A stretch of DNA of 64,000 nucleotides from Russula earlei (taxonomy: Eukaryota > Basidiomycota > Agaricomycetes > Russulales > Russulaceae), in NCBI GenBank assembly GCA_025769875.1, contig JAGFNK010000068.1, positions 94,321 to 158,320 of the forward strand, given 5' to 3'. Of this stretch, positions 22,574 to 33,373 are shown in pieces. The translations under genes were made by a program, and so were the position numbers. The notes beneath the pieces are model-generated. The model was not told the DNA's origin, ran no database searches, and saw only the letters and a list, made by a program, of their open reading frames with translations. Every line of letters begins with the position of its first letter. Positions within the stretch are counted from its first letter, which is position 1.

Positions 22574-23145
22574 ATGGCTTCCCCGCTGCCTACCGGACTA
22601 TACGAAATCACAAATGCTGGCATCGGCCAGTCAGTTGGCCAATCTCCCGGTAAACCCCTAGTCAAACCAATTGTTGGTACCGATGAGAGACCCATTGTAA
22701 GTCAATTGTCGTTGATTGTTTTTTGTTTGTAACGAATATTATTCGCAGTGGCGTGTCACTCTACTCGATGGAAATCTTTACCATCTCGACATCCACGGGT
22801 TTGTCACTAGAAACGAAGACAATCTCGTCTCCAGTTACCTCCTACCGGAAATCGTTGCAACGAAATGGATAATAGAAGGAGGGAGTGATGGGTTCACGTA
22901 GGTGTATATCTCTTCCTGCCCTTCGATTTGTGCTGATGCTGTGATGTGTTTTTAGCATCGTTGTTCCTGACGGCCATATGTTGCGGTACTGGACGCTGAG
23001 CGAAAGGGACACTCAAGTAACGTTCTCATAGAAGTTGTTCGATTTTCTGCTCACTATTTTGATCTAGGTGTCTCTTCCATACCGTGAGGGCATGGTTCCT
23101 GGTCCCAATCAATATTGGAATTTCACTCATTTCGTGGACGAGTAA
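22574..23145 (+). CDS. I66-like beta-trefoil protease inhibitor, copy 1
   Basis: Small protein (136 aa, no signal peptide) resembling basidiomycete serine-protease inhibitors of MEROPS family I66 (cospin type). Evidence is the G-x-Y-x-I-x-N start (GLYEITNAGIGQ), a central W-R-V and E-W/K-W-I-I strand, and a C-terminal GPNQYWNF. Exons are 22574-22696, 22749-22897, 22956-23016 and 23068-23145. Introns are 52, 58 and 51 bp in phases 0, 2 and 0, all gt...ag. The frame is intact. It diverges from its sisters in the second exon (VTLLDGNLYHLDIHGF against VEHVEENRYHLTIHGF). An inhibitory role is inferred from the fold; target unknown. Family assignment is by pattern only and could instead be another mycocypin-like trefoil. 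Confidence 0.75.
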
Positions 23146-23741
23146 ATTCTTTTACCAGAGACGAATTGTTGTAAGATGGATGGTCCTGAAACAAACGGAA
23201 GCGGTTCGGAGAAGCACGAGAGTTATGCATTTCTCAATGTTCACGATGTGTCTAGTGTTAAAGAATAAGAGTGGCTGTGAAAAAAAATCTCGAGACCGTG
23301 AATAAGAATCATAGCGAAATAAAATTGCTGAAACACCAGCAGCAGAGGTGCGCGCGCGAAAAAGGTGAAAATAAGGCCCACGACGTTGTGGTATAGGATT
23401 TACGCGTGCCTGGACGCCCCCGATATTCAAGGCGTCCAGCGGACGCATCGATGACAGTGTAATACACAGACGCACATGCCAGCTGCGGAAGGAAATTATG
23501 TGAATGTAGTTTGGTCTTGAACCATCTGCTGGTTTTGGATCCATCGCGGGTAAGCCATTAACAAGGACTACAATACGGGCTGTGCCGCTCAGCGGCGATT
23601 AGAGGCCCGGCCTCAGGCCGCGAGCCGGGCCAAGCCAAGCCAAAGTGACGGCTTCATGACGGCTTTGGCCTGGCCTAAGATTTGAAAAGCCGGAGCCGGG
23701 CCGTCAAGCCCCGGCTTGAATCATTTGGGTAATCATCAAAC
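23146..23741. other. 3' flank of copy 1 and GC-rich palindromic stretch
   Basis: Homologous to the 3' flank of copy 5 up to CTCAGCGGCGAT (23593; 45066 in copy 5). After that the sequences diverge. 23595-23725 is a GC-rich run of nested GGCCCGGC/GCCGGGCC palindromes. No gene. Confidence 0.6.
23728..23741. repeat. 14 bp target-site duplication, left
   Basis: GGTAATCATCAAAC, identical to 24670-24683, flanks the poly(A)-ended element. Confidence 0.85.
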
Positions 23742-24669
23742 CCAGGCTCCTTGAACCGCTACCACCACCAGGTGCGGATTTTCCCACGGTAAAACTGGGG
23801 CAAGGATGGGCAACAATGAAGATGACAGTGGGCTCTGCAAGGTCAGATCCACCTGTCTGAGCCATGGCCAACAATGGCCCCCGACAAAGAATAACACTAC
23901 ATCCCTACATTAAACTGCCTATCCCAGGAAAGCATTACCACTAAACAGTGATACGAATATAACATGACACCTGAACTACCACACCTACAACCCCCATCAG
24001 GTCAGTCAACATGCCCACCCTCTACAATGGACTCTCATGTGGGATCCCACCCTCCCACTGAGAACAGAATGCTACACTCACGGCCAACCTGCCAACCACT
24101 CCCTCCTACCCCATCCTCCATGCCACCACACCACACCCATGCCACTATGAGGCCGTTTCACTTCCAATCCCCACCCTCAGTTCCCTTTCATCCAATGAAA
24201 CTCAGCTCCCTTTGTTATGCCTTCACACAGAACTTGCCTCCACAACTTCCCCCCTCTCTCCACCCCCCAGCATGAGGTGATTATGTATCATCAACATGAG
24301 ACTTACCAACAACAAAATTACTGCAACCAAAATTAAAAGAGATAAAGGGTCCTGCCAATTAGTTAAGGATACCTGGGAACACCTCCTCAAGAAAACCATG
24401 GAACTCCCAATGAACTGGCTCTCATTCTGTGAGGTTTTAGTGGGTAGGAGGTCACCTTAGCCCCACCCCCCAGGCTAGGTGCCCTGAGTCCCACACTGTC
24501 CCCTAACGGGGTCATGCATAAGCGCATTTTACCCTCACACCCAGTCTGTGCACCAGCTACAGCGTGTTAGATAGGGCTGAACCTTTTTCTCCTGCTATCT
24601 AACACTTATTCTAAGTAGTTACCATACTTAACTACCAGAATAAAACACTTTCCAAAAAAAAAAAAAAAA
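23742..24669 (+). mobile_element. Non-LTR retroelement fragment with poly(A) tail
   Basis: A 928 bp insertion that ends in a 15-base A run after CACTTTCC and is bounded by a perfect 14 bp direct repeat. That is the mark of target-primed reverse transcription (LINE, or SINE mobilised by a LINE). The last ~320 bp match 51890-52150. The match includes a residual coding stretch KDTWEHLLKKTMELP, then NWLSFCEVLVGRRSP followed by a stop, probably the C-terminus of a LINE protein. A proline-rich 103-codon frame at 23964-24275 is probably not functional. 5'-truncated or non-autonomous. Confidence 0.75.
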
Positions 24670-24683
24670 GGTAATCATCAAAC
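24670..24683. repeat. 14 bp target-site duplication, right
   Basis: GGTAATCATCAAAC, immediately after the poly(A) tail. Confidence 0.85.
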
Positions 24684-27637
24684 TTTAATCATCTGTCAAC
24701 TTTGCATACACTGTTGTTCCCTGTCATTTTTCATCATTGTATCTGTGCTTCCCTCTCATCCTTCTTTTTTGCTCACCTTTGCATCAACTTGTGCTCCTCC
24801 CCCTTCTGTGTCCAAAATGTCCACTCCTAAAACAGTCAAACTGTCAAGGACTCACTGTTGAACAATCCAGTTCAAGAGTAAGGGAGTAGCTCAGAGATGG
24901 GTTGACTGAGTTCAAGAATGAAGTTGGCAAGGAGTATAGTCCACATGAGTAGCAAATACCAGAGAGGTACTGGTACTGGCTGTGAGAGATGGTCATGGAG
25001 GGAGAAGGCCAGGGTGTACTAGATAGGGTGGTTGCAAAGGAGTGTTACAAACCAAGGCCAAGTCCTGGCCACATGTTGTCATATTTCACTCAAGAGAGAC
25101 CCCTCTCACTTTGCATTGCCAATCCACTTCTATTTCATGGGCTACTCTTCCTGTGGTACAAGATATCGCTGTCACAAAGGCACTATGACCAGACTAGATA
25201 CCCATTTCCTAGTTGGGTAATCATCATGTGGCAGCCACATGGTGTTATGGCGTTGCGGCCGTAAGAGTGTTAGCTCAAGGTTCAGTGAGGCCAAGTCCCT
25301 GTGACTTGGTTCGAGGGGTTCAATGGGGCCGGCTCAAGGAGACCAGATCAAAGGTTTAGCATCTCAAGGCTGAGTCAGACAATGACTCAGTCCACAGACA
25401 GAGTCGATCTTCTGGTTTCACAGAAGAGGAGGACAATGAGAGAGAGGCAGAGGAGGAAGAGGAACACAAGGGTTCCTTGAGGTGTGTTCAGGTCAAGCAA
25501 GATGTAAGCCAGCACAAGCAAGTTGTGATTGAGAGAGTATACAGGGCAAGGGATGCAACAGGAAATGGGACAAAGCTAAGCTTGGGGCATTCCCCAGCTT
25601 CTACAGGTGCTTAAATTCTGTATCTGGTGAGGCTGTACAGTACCATATGTAGAACAATAGATAAAGGTGAACCAATAGCAAAAGGAACTCAAACAATAGG
25701 TGAAACACACTATGTGAAACACAACAGGTGAAACACACTACATGAAACACAACAGGTGAAACAATAAAAGATCATCAGCATCAAGGGATGAAACAGTAAC
25801 TAAGGGGATGAGGGTGAAAGGGGAGAACAATAACAAAAGGTTAGAGACAAACTGAACAATGGGGTAATTCATGACACATGGCCACTCAGCCACCAAGGAC
25901 CCAAAACAGCAACATGAACTCCTACAACTTGTTGGGTAACTCATATGATGTCATTTAGCTCCAATAACATCATGGTTGACTGAGCAACTCCACACTGACA
26001 TCATCTGCTCACCAAGCACTCCACAGTGACATCATAATGGTGTCATTGCTCCACAATGATCAGTAATATGCTCAGTCAGCCCTAAATCTGACACAAGTGA
26101 GTTTATGCCTCTACAATCCTATTGGATGGTACCAAAGAGTCTAGAATAGTTCCTGTTCTTTGTAATTGACCATGTACACAGTACATAAGCCCCAATGTAG
26201 CATGGCAGTTGTCAGACTGTCCATTTGTGATACTCTCCTTCCAAAGTACTCCTCAGTGACCACTTTGTTTAAAGTCTCCTCATCTTCAAGGTACTCTTCA
26301 ATGACTGCCTTGTTTAAGGCCCCTTGCCACACTGGCCTCTAGCCTTCACCTTTGTCTCTTGCAACATGGACCAATCCTCATCTGGTACCTCCTCATTGTT
26401 TGGCTCATCCTCCTGTTCAACACCATCTACACTGCATACCATCTGTTCCAACCCTTGCCCACCTGCTCCTGAGTCCTTAGTGATCAGCAGTACATGTCTT
26501 GACATGTGTTACATACTACAGATATGAATGCATAGTTTATTATGTACAGTATGTGCTACACAGTATGGAGTCCATGAAGTAGTGGTGGACACAGCTGACA
26601 TCATGACATGCTGCAGCATGTCATGGCAAAGGAGATGTAGGTGGAGGGACTGACCATATTGTTAAGGCTCCAAAGTGCCTTAAATAAGATCAATGGTCAT
26701 GTCTATAAACACATCCTACCAATATGCTTGAGTCAAGAAAGCAATACTCATGGAGGGGAAGGAGTGTTAGATCCTTCTGGAGTATGGCAACAAGATGAGA
26801 GGGGCTCTGCAGACAGGGTAGGAGTCAACTGTTTGGGATTGGCAAACTAAGTTGGGCTTAAGGCTCAACTACTATGAACTGGGGGCTTTATATAGCCCTC
26901 AGGGATAAGGTTCTCACTACTGTAAGTACTGGTCAGTGCTATAGTGGCAAGGATGGCTCATAGAAGCAATAGTTGCTTCTGATATAAACAATCTCAGTGC
27001 TGGAAGCATTAGTTGCTTCCATAGTAGCAATCTTGGTGTCATAAGTACTTTGCTAATCAGGAAATGATGTAGATAGCAGTACAGGAACATCTGGGACAGA
27101 AGCAATGTGATTCATTCCTTCTGTATCACTTCTTCAGAAGGGTATGATCAACGTGTTCCAAATGCAATATCAAGGAACATAAACAGTCAAGATCTGACAC
27201 ATGCATGATGCAGATGATGCAGTCCATAGTTCAGGCACCCAGCATCTTCCGGACCCCAAACCACTCAGTAACACATATGTGGTGACCTTCCCATGTGGTA
27301 TTTGCTTCAATCACCACTTTGACATACCAGCAGCCCTGATGGACAGGTGTGTTGCACTATGCACTGCAGAAGCCCTTGTTGCTGAGCAGGCTGAGGCCAT
27401 CCTGCATCACCTTGATGAACAGGCTGCAGTCCTCCCCACTCATGCAGTAGGCTGCTGGCATGCTCTCAATCATGCAGAAGGGGTGGGTGGAGCCCTCAGG
27501 GACAAGGCCCATGGGCATGTAGTGGAAGCTGAGGTGGTTTTGCACAAGTTGGTTGGTGTGGCAGTAGGGTGAGTCACTGGCAATGGGGAGGAAGGTGGGC
27601 CCATGGGAGATGGTGAGATGGGGTCAGGTGGAGAGGT
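24684..27637. mobile_element. Unclassified CpG-poor transposon debris, left part
   Basis: This 3 kb has very few CG dinucleotides, in contrast to the CG-rich genes around. It holds only short broken frames, such as minus-strand 26141-26505 (acidic) and 27357-27545. It continues at 33374 after the copia element, because the copia target duplication joins the two parts. I could not identify the element. It includes short repeats at 25695-25765 and two small hairpins at 26962 and 27004. Confidence 0.5.
25695..25765. repeat. Short tandem repeat of GTGAAACACA type
   Basis: At least four imperfect copies of an AGGTGAAACACACTA(T/C)(G/A)TGAAACACAAC-like unit lie in direct orientation. Confidence 0.7.
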
Positions 27638-27642
27638 TGTTA

Positions 27643-27879
27643 TGTTGGATGAAGGCTCAGTCTTGTATATGAAAGACTGATATTAGGTTAGTAAGCTAAC
27701 CTGTTGGATGAAGGCTATGTACATAATGAGTATATGTAAATGGTAAAGGAATGTGCTACTGACCTCAGTCTTGTATATGAAAGACTGAGGAAAAAAGGAA
27801 CAGTGGTATCAACACAGTGTTCTAACTATCCGGTCCGTTTGGTCCGTTTCTCTGCCACATGGTGGCTGCATTTCCAACA
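27643..27879 (-). repeat. Copia 3' LTR (237 bp)
   Basis: Begins TGTTGGATGAAGG and ends TTTCCAACA, with inverted ends TGTTGG/CCAACA. Same length as the LTR at 33132. It contains a repeated TCAGTCTTGTATATGAAAGA block. Confidence 0.93.
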
Positions 27880-27937
27880 CACCCCCTCAGCCCTAGTGGC
27901 GTATTCCCATCTCCTGCATAAAATGCTCATGTTTCTC

Positions 27938-28345
27938 TCAACTCAGCCCCTTCATCAGCACATCTGCAAGTTGTTCCCCAGTAGGGATGTAAGCGAGTTT
28001 GACTTCACAGAGCTCAACTTTCTGGCGCAGGAAGTGGTGTCTCACTTCAATGTGTTTCGTGCGGTCATGGAACTCTGGGTTCTTTGCAATGGCAATGGCT
28101 GACTGGTTGTTGATATGGAGAGTGGTGGGGAGATGGGTGTCTTCACCCAATTCGGTGAGTAGACATCTCAGCCAAATGGCCTCTTTGGAGGCATGTGCTC
28201 CTGCAATGTATTCTGCCTCAGTGCTCGACAGTGCAACCGAGGCTTGTTTCTTTGAGCTCCAACTCACAGCCCCGCCTGCCAACATGAAGATGAAGCCTGA
28301 TGTGGACTTGCGATCATTCATGTCGCTGGCCCAGTCTGCATCCAC
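27938..28345 (-). pseudogene. Copia RNase H fragment
   Basis: Ty1-type RNase H: DADWASDMNDRKSTSGF, then SKKQASVALSSTEAEYIA, then NPEFHDRTKHIEVRHHF and the closing GEQLADVLMKGL. Reads without stops over 135 codons. It is cut off from the reverse transcriptase by frame breaks between 28345 and 28630. Confidence 0.9.
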
Positions 28346-28629
28346 ATACCTGACTAGGGTTAGCTGAGTCCCGAGGCCACATTGGAAGACTAGGCATTTG
28401 TTGCTTGTGCCTCAGATGTATTGGATGGCGTGGTTGAGTGCACGTTGATGATCATTTTGGGGCACACAGCATGTCGTCCAAGGGCTGCGACAGTGAAGGT
28501 GAGGTTGGGTCAGGTGCCTAGCATGAGGTACATGATGGCCCCGAGTGCATGTTGGCAGGATTTGACATCCACATCCAGTGCGTCCACTTTCAGAAGGTGT
28601 TCATTTGCCAGCATGGGGGTGCTGATCGG

Positions 28630-29121
28630 TCAAATGTCTGACTTCCCTAGGCATTGAAGAACTTCTTCAACGTATTTCTCCTGAGAGAGTGCTATCCAGC
28701 CCTCTTCCCGGTTTTGCATGACGTGTACACTGAGTATCCAGGTTATTTCCCCTAGGTCCGTCATCTGATACTTCTGTTTTAGTTTGTTTTTATCAATGTT
28801 GATGGAATCTAGGTCATCAGAGACCATGGTGATATCATCAACGTAGAGCGCAATTATAGACAGGTGCTTGTGGTTACGACAGATGAAGATGGCATGGTCA
28901 GCATCAGTGTGGGTGTAGCCCATGTCACCTAGTGAGTCTTTGATGTTCTCATACCAGACTCTCCCCCCTTGCTTAGTCCCATAGACGGCTTTGAGTAGTT
29001 TTAGTACCATGCCATTTGGAATGTTGAAGCCAGGAGGTGCGTCCATGTAGATTTCGTCTTTCAGCTCTCTGTTCAAGTATGCTGACTTGACATCCATCTG
29101 ATGGACCTCTAGGTTGTGCAC
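28630..29121 (-). pseudogene. Copia reverse transcriptase fragment
   Basis: RVT_2 signature: MDVKSAYLNRELKDEIYM, PPGF, LLKAVYGTKQGGRVWYE and the catalytic LYVDDI box, then KYQMTDLGEITWILSV. The N- and C-terminal parts of the domain are lost to frame breaks. Confidence 0.92.
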
Positions 29122-29550
29122 AGCAGCTAGGGTGAGGATTGCGCATAGGGATGTGAGTTTTACGATGGGTGTGAAGGTTTCATCAAAGTCAATACCTTCA
29201 ATCTGGGTGAATCCCTGTGCAACAAGGCAAGCTTTATATTTGATTATTTTTCCATCTGGTCCCCTCTTTATTTTGAAGACCCATTTGCTGCCAACTACCT
29301 TTCAGTTTTGTGGCCACAGGACGATTTTGAGCACATCCATGGACTTGAATGTGTGATGCTCATTGTCGCAAGCCATTTCCCATTCTGCCACATTGGGACG
29401 GGACATGGCTTCCACATATGTTTTTGGGTCAGTGGTCACATCAATGTGTGCCATGTTTCCTCATTCAGTACATTTCTTACGTTACATGTACAATGTGATG
29501 GAATACCAGGGGTCGTCATCGCGAGTTGGTGCACACGTGGTATGCCTCGG

Positions 29551-30111
29551 TCATCTGGAGGTGGGCTGGACAGGTACGTTATCCACTTTGTATGGTGCAG
29601 GTTGTACTGCTTGTATTGACAGCTGGGCAGGTGGAGCGGTGTCGACCACGCATTGCGGTTCGGCGTGTGGTGGTAGTTCTGCCTCTACCATCAGTTGCGG
29701 ACCTTCCGCCCCCTCAATCTCATTTTCCACCCCATCTGCCTGTTCATTTTCGCTGTCTGAGTCGGATTTGAGGACTGTCCACTCAACGTGCGGAATTGCT
29801 GGGCCCCCTTCATTGAATATGACATTGCACAATTCAAGGATGCGGTGAGTGGGCTGGTGGATGAGTTTGTAGGCTTTCCTCTGGGGAGCATATCCCAGGA
29901 GTGTGCACACCAGTGACCTCACATCTAACTTGGTGCATTTTTCCTCCAGGATGTGGACGAACACATGCGTGCCAAAGATGCGAAGCCATGAGAGGTTGGG
30001 TTTGTTCCCACTCCAGGCTTCCTCGGGTGTCATGTCATCAAGTGTGCATGTAGGGGTGACATTGTGGATGTGCACCATGTATTCAAGGGCGTGGAGCCAG
30101 AAGGACTTGGT
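29551..30111 (-). pseudogene. Copia integrase C-terminal part
   Basis: Reads FWLHALEYMVHIHNVTPT, then TPEEAWSGNKPNLSWLRIFG and LLGYAPQRKAYKL, the usual copia integrase C-terminal wording, followed by an acidic linker to the reverse transcriptase. The frame is continuous with 30980-31378 once the insertion is discounted. Confidence 0.85.
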
Positions 30112-30116
30112 GTTAC

Positions 30117-30982
30117 ACCATTTTCCTTTTACATCTACTTTTTACCTTTTGCTATGGACTGCTTGCTTTTGTACATCCCTTTACTTACTGGTCTCGTGAT
30201 CTCTTATGTCTTGTGATCCCTTCTGTGTTATCATGTGATCCATACATGTCCAGGTAACACTGGATTGCTGTTACTTTCCCTTTGTTTGGTTCTCTTTCCA
30301 CTTATATTCACTTCTTAGTTTTGACTGTGCAATGCTGCACATTTACTGGGCAGCACAGTTACTTGGTTCTGACTCATTTGTGGCCTCATTCCCATGACTC
30401 CTACTTATTATGACTCCTACTATACTAGTAGCACAGTCAAAGCGCAGCTATTGCTGCGCTTCTCCTGTATATATAAGCTCAGTACTTTGTGACCAAAGCC
30501 CTAAGCTTGGTCTCTTGTAGAATCCAACCTACTCTTGTCCAAACATATTTGCCTGCAACCCACTTTGCTCCTAATCCTCAAACCACATCCACCTCTCCAT
30601 TTCATCAACTCTTCACACACACCAACTACCATCTACTCTACCTATCCCTTCCTTCCCTAAGAGTCTCTCTTCACTCCCCTGAGAAGAGCTCTCCTCCTTT
30701 AAGACCTACCTTCCTCCTACTCTCTCTGCATTGTTCAAGGTCCCTGATGGACTTGAACGCATATAGCTAGTGGAATCAGCCCTAGTCTATCCCATTACAA
30801 ACTTACCCTAGCTTCTCAATGGACTGAGTCATACTAGGAAGGGTCTACTGGCCATAACCTGTGTAGCATAAAACACTTCGACCACTGCAGGGATCCTTAC
30901 TCTTTATACACGGGAACCGGCCCATTTCTTGAACACACCTCTACTGTCAACTTGTCTTTATGCTTGAGAACTGACATGGCTA
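30117..30982. mobile_element. 866 bp insertion inside the copia integrase
   Basis: Flanked by GTTAC at 30112-30116 and 30983-30987. Removing the insert and one GTTAC restores the integrase frame (ECHGN to TKSFW). It has no protein frame of note. It carries a strong TATA-like tatatataagctc near 30470 and a perfect 9 bp stem AAGCGCAGC/GCTGCGCTT near 30438. A 5 bp target duplication and internal promoter suit a solo LTR, but the ends are not TG...CA, so the type is uncertain. Confidence 0.65.
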
Positions 30983-31378
30983 GTTACCGTGACACTCAGG
31001 CAGCGCGGCGTCCATGAGCATTGCCTGGACTTTGTCCAGGAGCGTCTGGTTCATACGTTCCACAACACCGTTATGTTGAGATGTGTCCAGGGTGGTGAGT
31101 TCCAGCTTAATTCCTTTCTCTGTGAGGAACTTCTGAGACTCTTTCCCAGTGTATTCGCCCCCTCCATCAGAGCGGAGGACTTTCAGCTGCTGGCCAGTTT
31201 CGACTTCAGCACGTGCCATGAATGCCTTGAGGTGCGCAAGTGTGTCGGATTTGAATTGAAGTCCACCAACAAACACTTTCCTCAACTTGTCATCCACAAA
31301 GGTGACAAAGTACTCATGACCCTGGGGTGTTCTAGTGGGCATCTTCCCACAGATGTTGGAGAAGACGTGGCCTAACAT
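30980..31378 (-). pseudogene. Copia integrase core
   Basis: Reads YFVTFVDDKLRKVFVGGL, VLRSDGGGEYTGKE and GIKLELTTLDTSQHNGVVERMNQTLL, the DD-E catalytic core of a retroviral-type integrase. Ends at the 866 bp insertion. Confidence 0.92.
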
Positions 31379-31382
31379 GACA

Positions 31383-31877
31383 TCAGTGCGTCGCCTTCAA
31401 GATTTTGAGGCGCATTTGCTTTCCCTTCAAGCATGGCTCACAAATACTGGTGGTGAGTCGCTTTCTGATAATCTCCATCCCTTTCACCATCCCTTTCTTC
31501 AGCATCTGGGTTATGGTGTTGGTATTCAAGTGGCTGAGACACCGGTGCCAAACATGTAGGGAGGCCTTGGATGTTTTGAGGCGCATGGTGAGGGCAACTG
31601 CATATGGCTTGTCACCTTCCATGGGGAAGTGGTCCAGTGTCACAATGTGTGCGGACGGGGACTTGGGGGAGGATATGGCCATGACATATAGTGTACCATG
31701 TAGGGACCCTTCACATATTAGCTGGTTCTGTTCATATATGCCACATGTCTGACTCTGGAATCGCACTTCTGCACCACGTCGAGCCAGATGGGAAACTGAT
31801 AAGAGATTTCCATGTAAGTCTGGGATGTGCAGGACATCACAGAACATAACGTTGCTCCACACACCGTTTGTGCGCAT
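31383..31877 (-). pseudogene. Copia GAG-pre-integrase (HHCC) fragment
   Basis: Contains VLHIPDLHGNLLSVSHLARRG and the zinc-binding H...H...C..C module (WHRCLSHLNTNTI, then CEPCLKGKQ). Confidence 0.88.
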
Positions 31878-32186
31878 TCAGACTTGTACTTGGCTGACTC
31901 CAATTGCAGGAATAGAACTGTTATCTCCAAGCATGACTTGAGTTGGATTTGGGAGAGTGGTATATTGGTTGAACCATTCACAGTGAGAGGTCATTATGCA
32001 TGATGCCCCAGAGTTGATGAGCCAACTGTTAGCGAGGTTGGCTGTTTGAAGTTCATCCTGGGTCTTTAACGCATGGGCAGTGGTCAGGTCAGGATTGTCC
32101 CCAACTGCATGGTATAATCTAACAACATAGTCAGGATCTGGGATGTTGGTGATCGCGGCACTGGTGAGTGTCAGCGATGTGGACAT
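31878..32186 (-). pseudogene. Copia aspartic protease with Asp to Asn change
   Basis: The expected active-site D-S-G-A-S reads NSGAS (WLINSGASCIMTSH), a single G-to-A change on the coding strand that should abolish proteolysis. Then MLGDNSSIPAIG. Confidence 0.85.
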
Positions 32187-32396
32187 CGGTGATCCAGGCG
32201 CACTAGCATCAGTGGCTGCAACTTTTGCCTTCTCAGTGGGTTTCCTGTGGAGTTTCTAGCACTCTGTTACTTCATGTCCCTTGCGCTTGCAGTGAGTGCA
32301 CGTTTTGTTATTTTTCTTGCTTTGGTTGTTTTTATTTTTCTCCTTTTTACCCACCTTGGCAAAGTAGGCCGCTGCAGTGGTACCAGTCGTGCGGAT

Positions 32397-33059
32397 TCAG
32401 CGTTGTTTGTTTGCCAGGATTTGGCCAATGACATAGTTGGTACTGAGCTTGTCAGAGGGCATGGAATACAGTATGGTTTTATGAGTTTCCAATGTTTCCA
32501 GGAGTGCAATGATGATCATCCATGTGAGAAGTTTTTCGGGTATCGGGTATCCAAGTGTTTCAAGTGTGTGTGTGAGCTGCATTTTGTGCTCGAGCTGGGG
32601 AGCCATTGCTTTGGTGTCCAAGAGGGTGGTCAGGTATAGGTCTGACAGTAAGTGGGCAACTTGTTGGTTGCCTTGCCCTTCGAATTGAATTGAAAGCTTT
32701 TTCCAGCACTCTGTGGAACCTTTTACACCAAGTATTGTTTTGAGAGCGTGCCCTTGTACGGACATAAAGATTTGGGCATGCGCTTCACGGTCCCTTGCCA
32801 TCCAGTCAGCAGCAGCATCAGGGTTGATGTTTGCATCCAGTTTCTTTTCAGTTCTGTTTACAATGTTTAACAGATCTGTTGCTTCAAATATTGCCTCCAT
32901 TACTCCCTTCCAGTCAGCATATTCATCCACACCATCTTGAAGGATCAGCACATCATGATGTTGGAGTTTGGTTCTGCCCATTTTTCCCGTGGCTCCACCT
33001 GTGGGAGAGCTCTTTCCTTTCAAGGATGAAGGTGCTGGGGGTGATGCTGAGGAGCTCAT
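32397..33059 (-). pseudogene. Copia gag (UBN2-type) with downstream zinc knuckle
   Basis: 220 codons, ATG at 33059. Contains YADWKGVMEAIFEATDLL and WKKLSIQFEGQGNQQVAHL, typical of copia gag. The C-x2-C-x4-H-x4-C zinc knuckle (CKRKGHEVTEC) follows near 32260-32300 in another frame and is closed by a TAG stop. Confidence 0.88.
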
Positions 33060-33131
33060 GTTATGTAGTTATGAAATGTCGACTGTTTATGGAAGTGAAT
33101 TAGCTTTCAGAGACAGGCAGGTCTCATAATC

Positions 33132-33368
33132 TGTTGGATGAAGGCTCAGTCTTGTATATGAAAGACTGATATTAGGTTAGTAAGCTAACCTGTTGGACGA
33201 AGGCTATGTACATAATGAGTATATGTAAATGGTAAAGGAATGTGCTACTGACCTCAGTCTTGTATATGAAAGACTGAGGAAAAAAGGAACGGTGGTATCA
33301 ACACGGCGTTCTAACTATCCGATCCATTCAGTCCATTTCTCTGCCACGCAGTGGCTGCATTTCCAACA
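33132..33368 (-). repeat. Copia 5' LTR (237 bp)
   Basis: Same ends and length as 27643-27879, about 95% identical by hand count. Followed on the outside by TGTTA. Confidence 0.93.
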
Positions 33369-33373
33369 TGTTA

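Larger units (their letters stand above)
27643..33368 (-). mobile_element. Ty1/copia LTR retrotransposon, decayed, with nested insertion
   Basis: Complete copia layout read on the minus strand: 5' LTR (33132-33368), gag, zinc knuckle, protease, integrase, reverse transcriptase, RNase H, 3' LTR (27643-27879). Bounded by the 5 bp target duplication TGTTA (27638-27642 and 33369-33373). The polypurine tract next to the 3' LTR reads GAGGGGGTG. The LTRs differ at about a dozen sites, all transitions by my hand alignment. The coding region is broken by stops and shifts, and the protease aspartate is Asn, so it cannot move autonomously. An 866 bp insertion splits the integrase. Confidence 0.93.

Noticed and set aside
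23964..24275. 103-codon proline-rich frame
   Set aside because: Lies inside the retroelement; Pro/His/Ser composition is likely a by-product of C-rich sequence. No homologue in the second copy.
26767..27197. Candidate solo LTR (TGTTAGATC...GATCTGACA)
   Set aside because: Ends are LTR-like, but flanking bases do not form a target duplication and no second copy is in the window.
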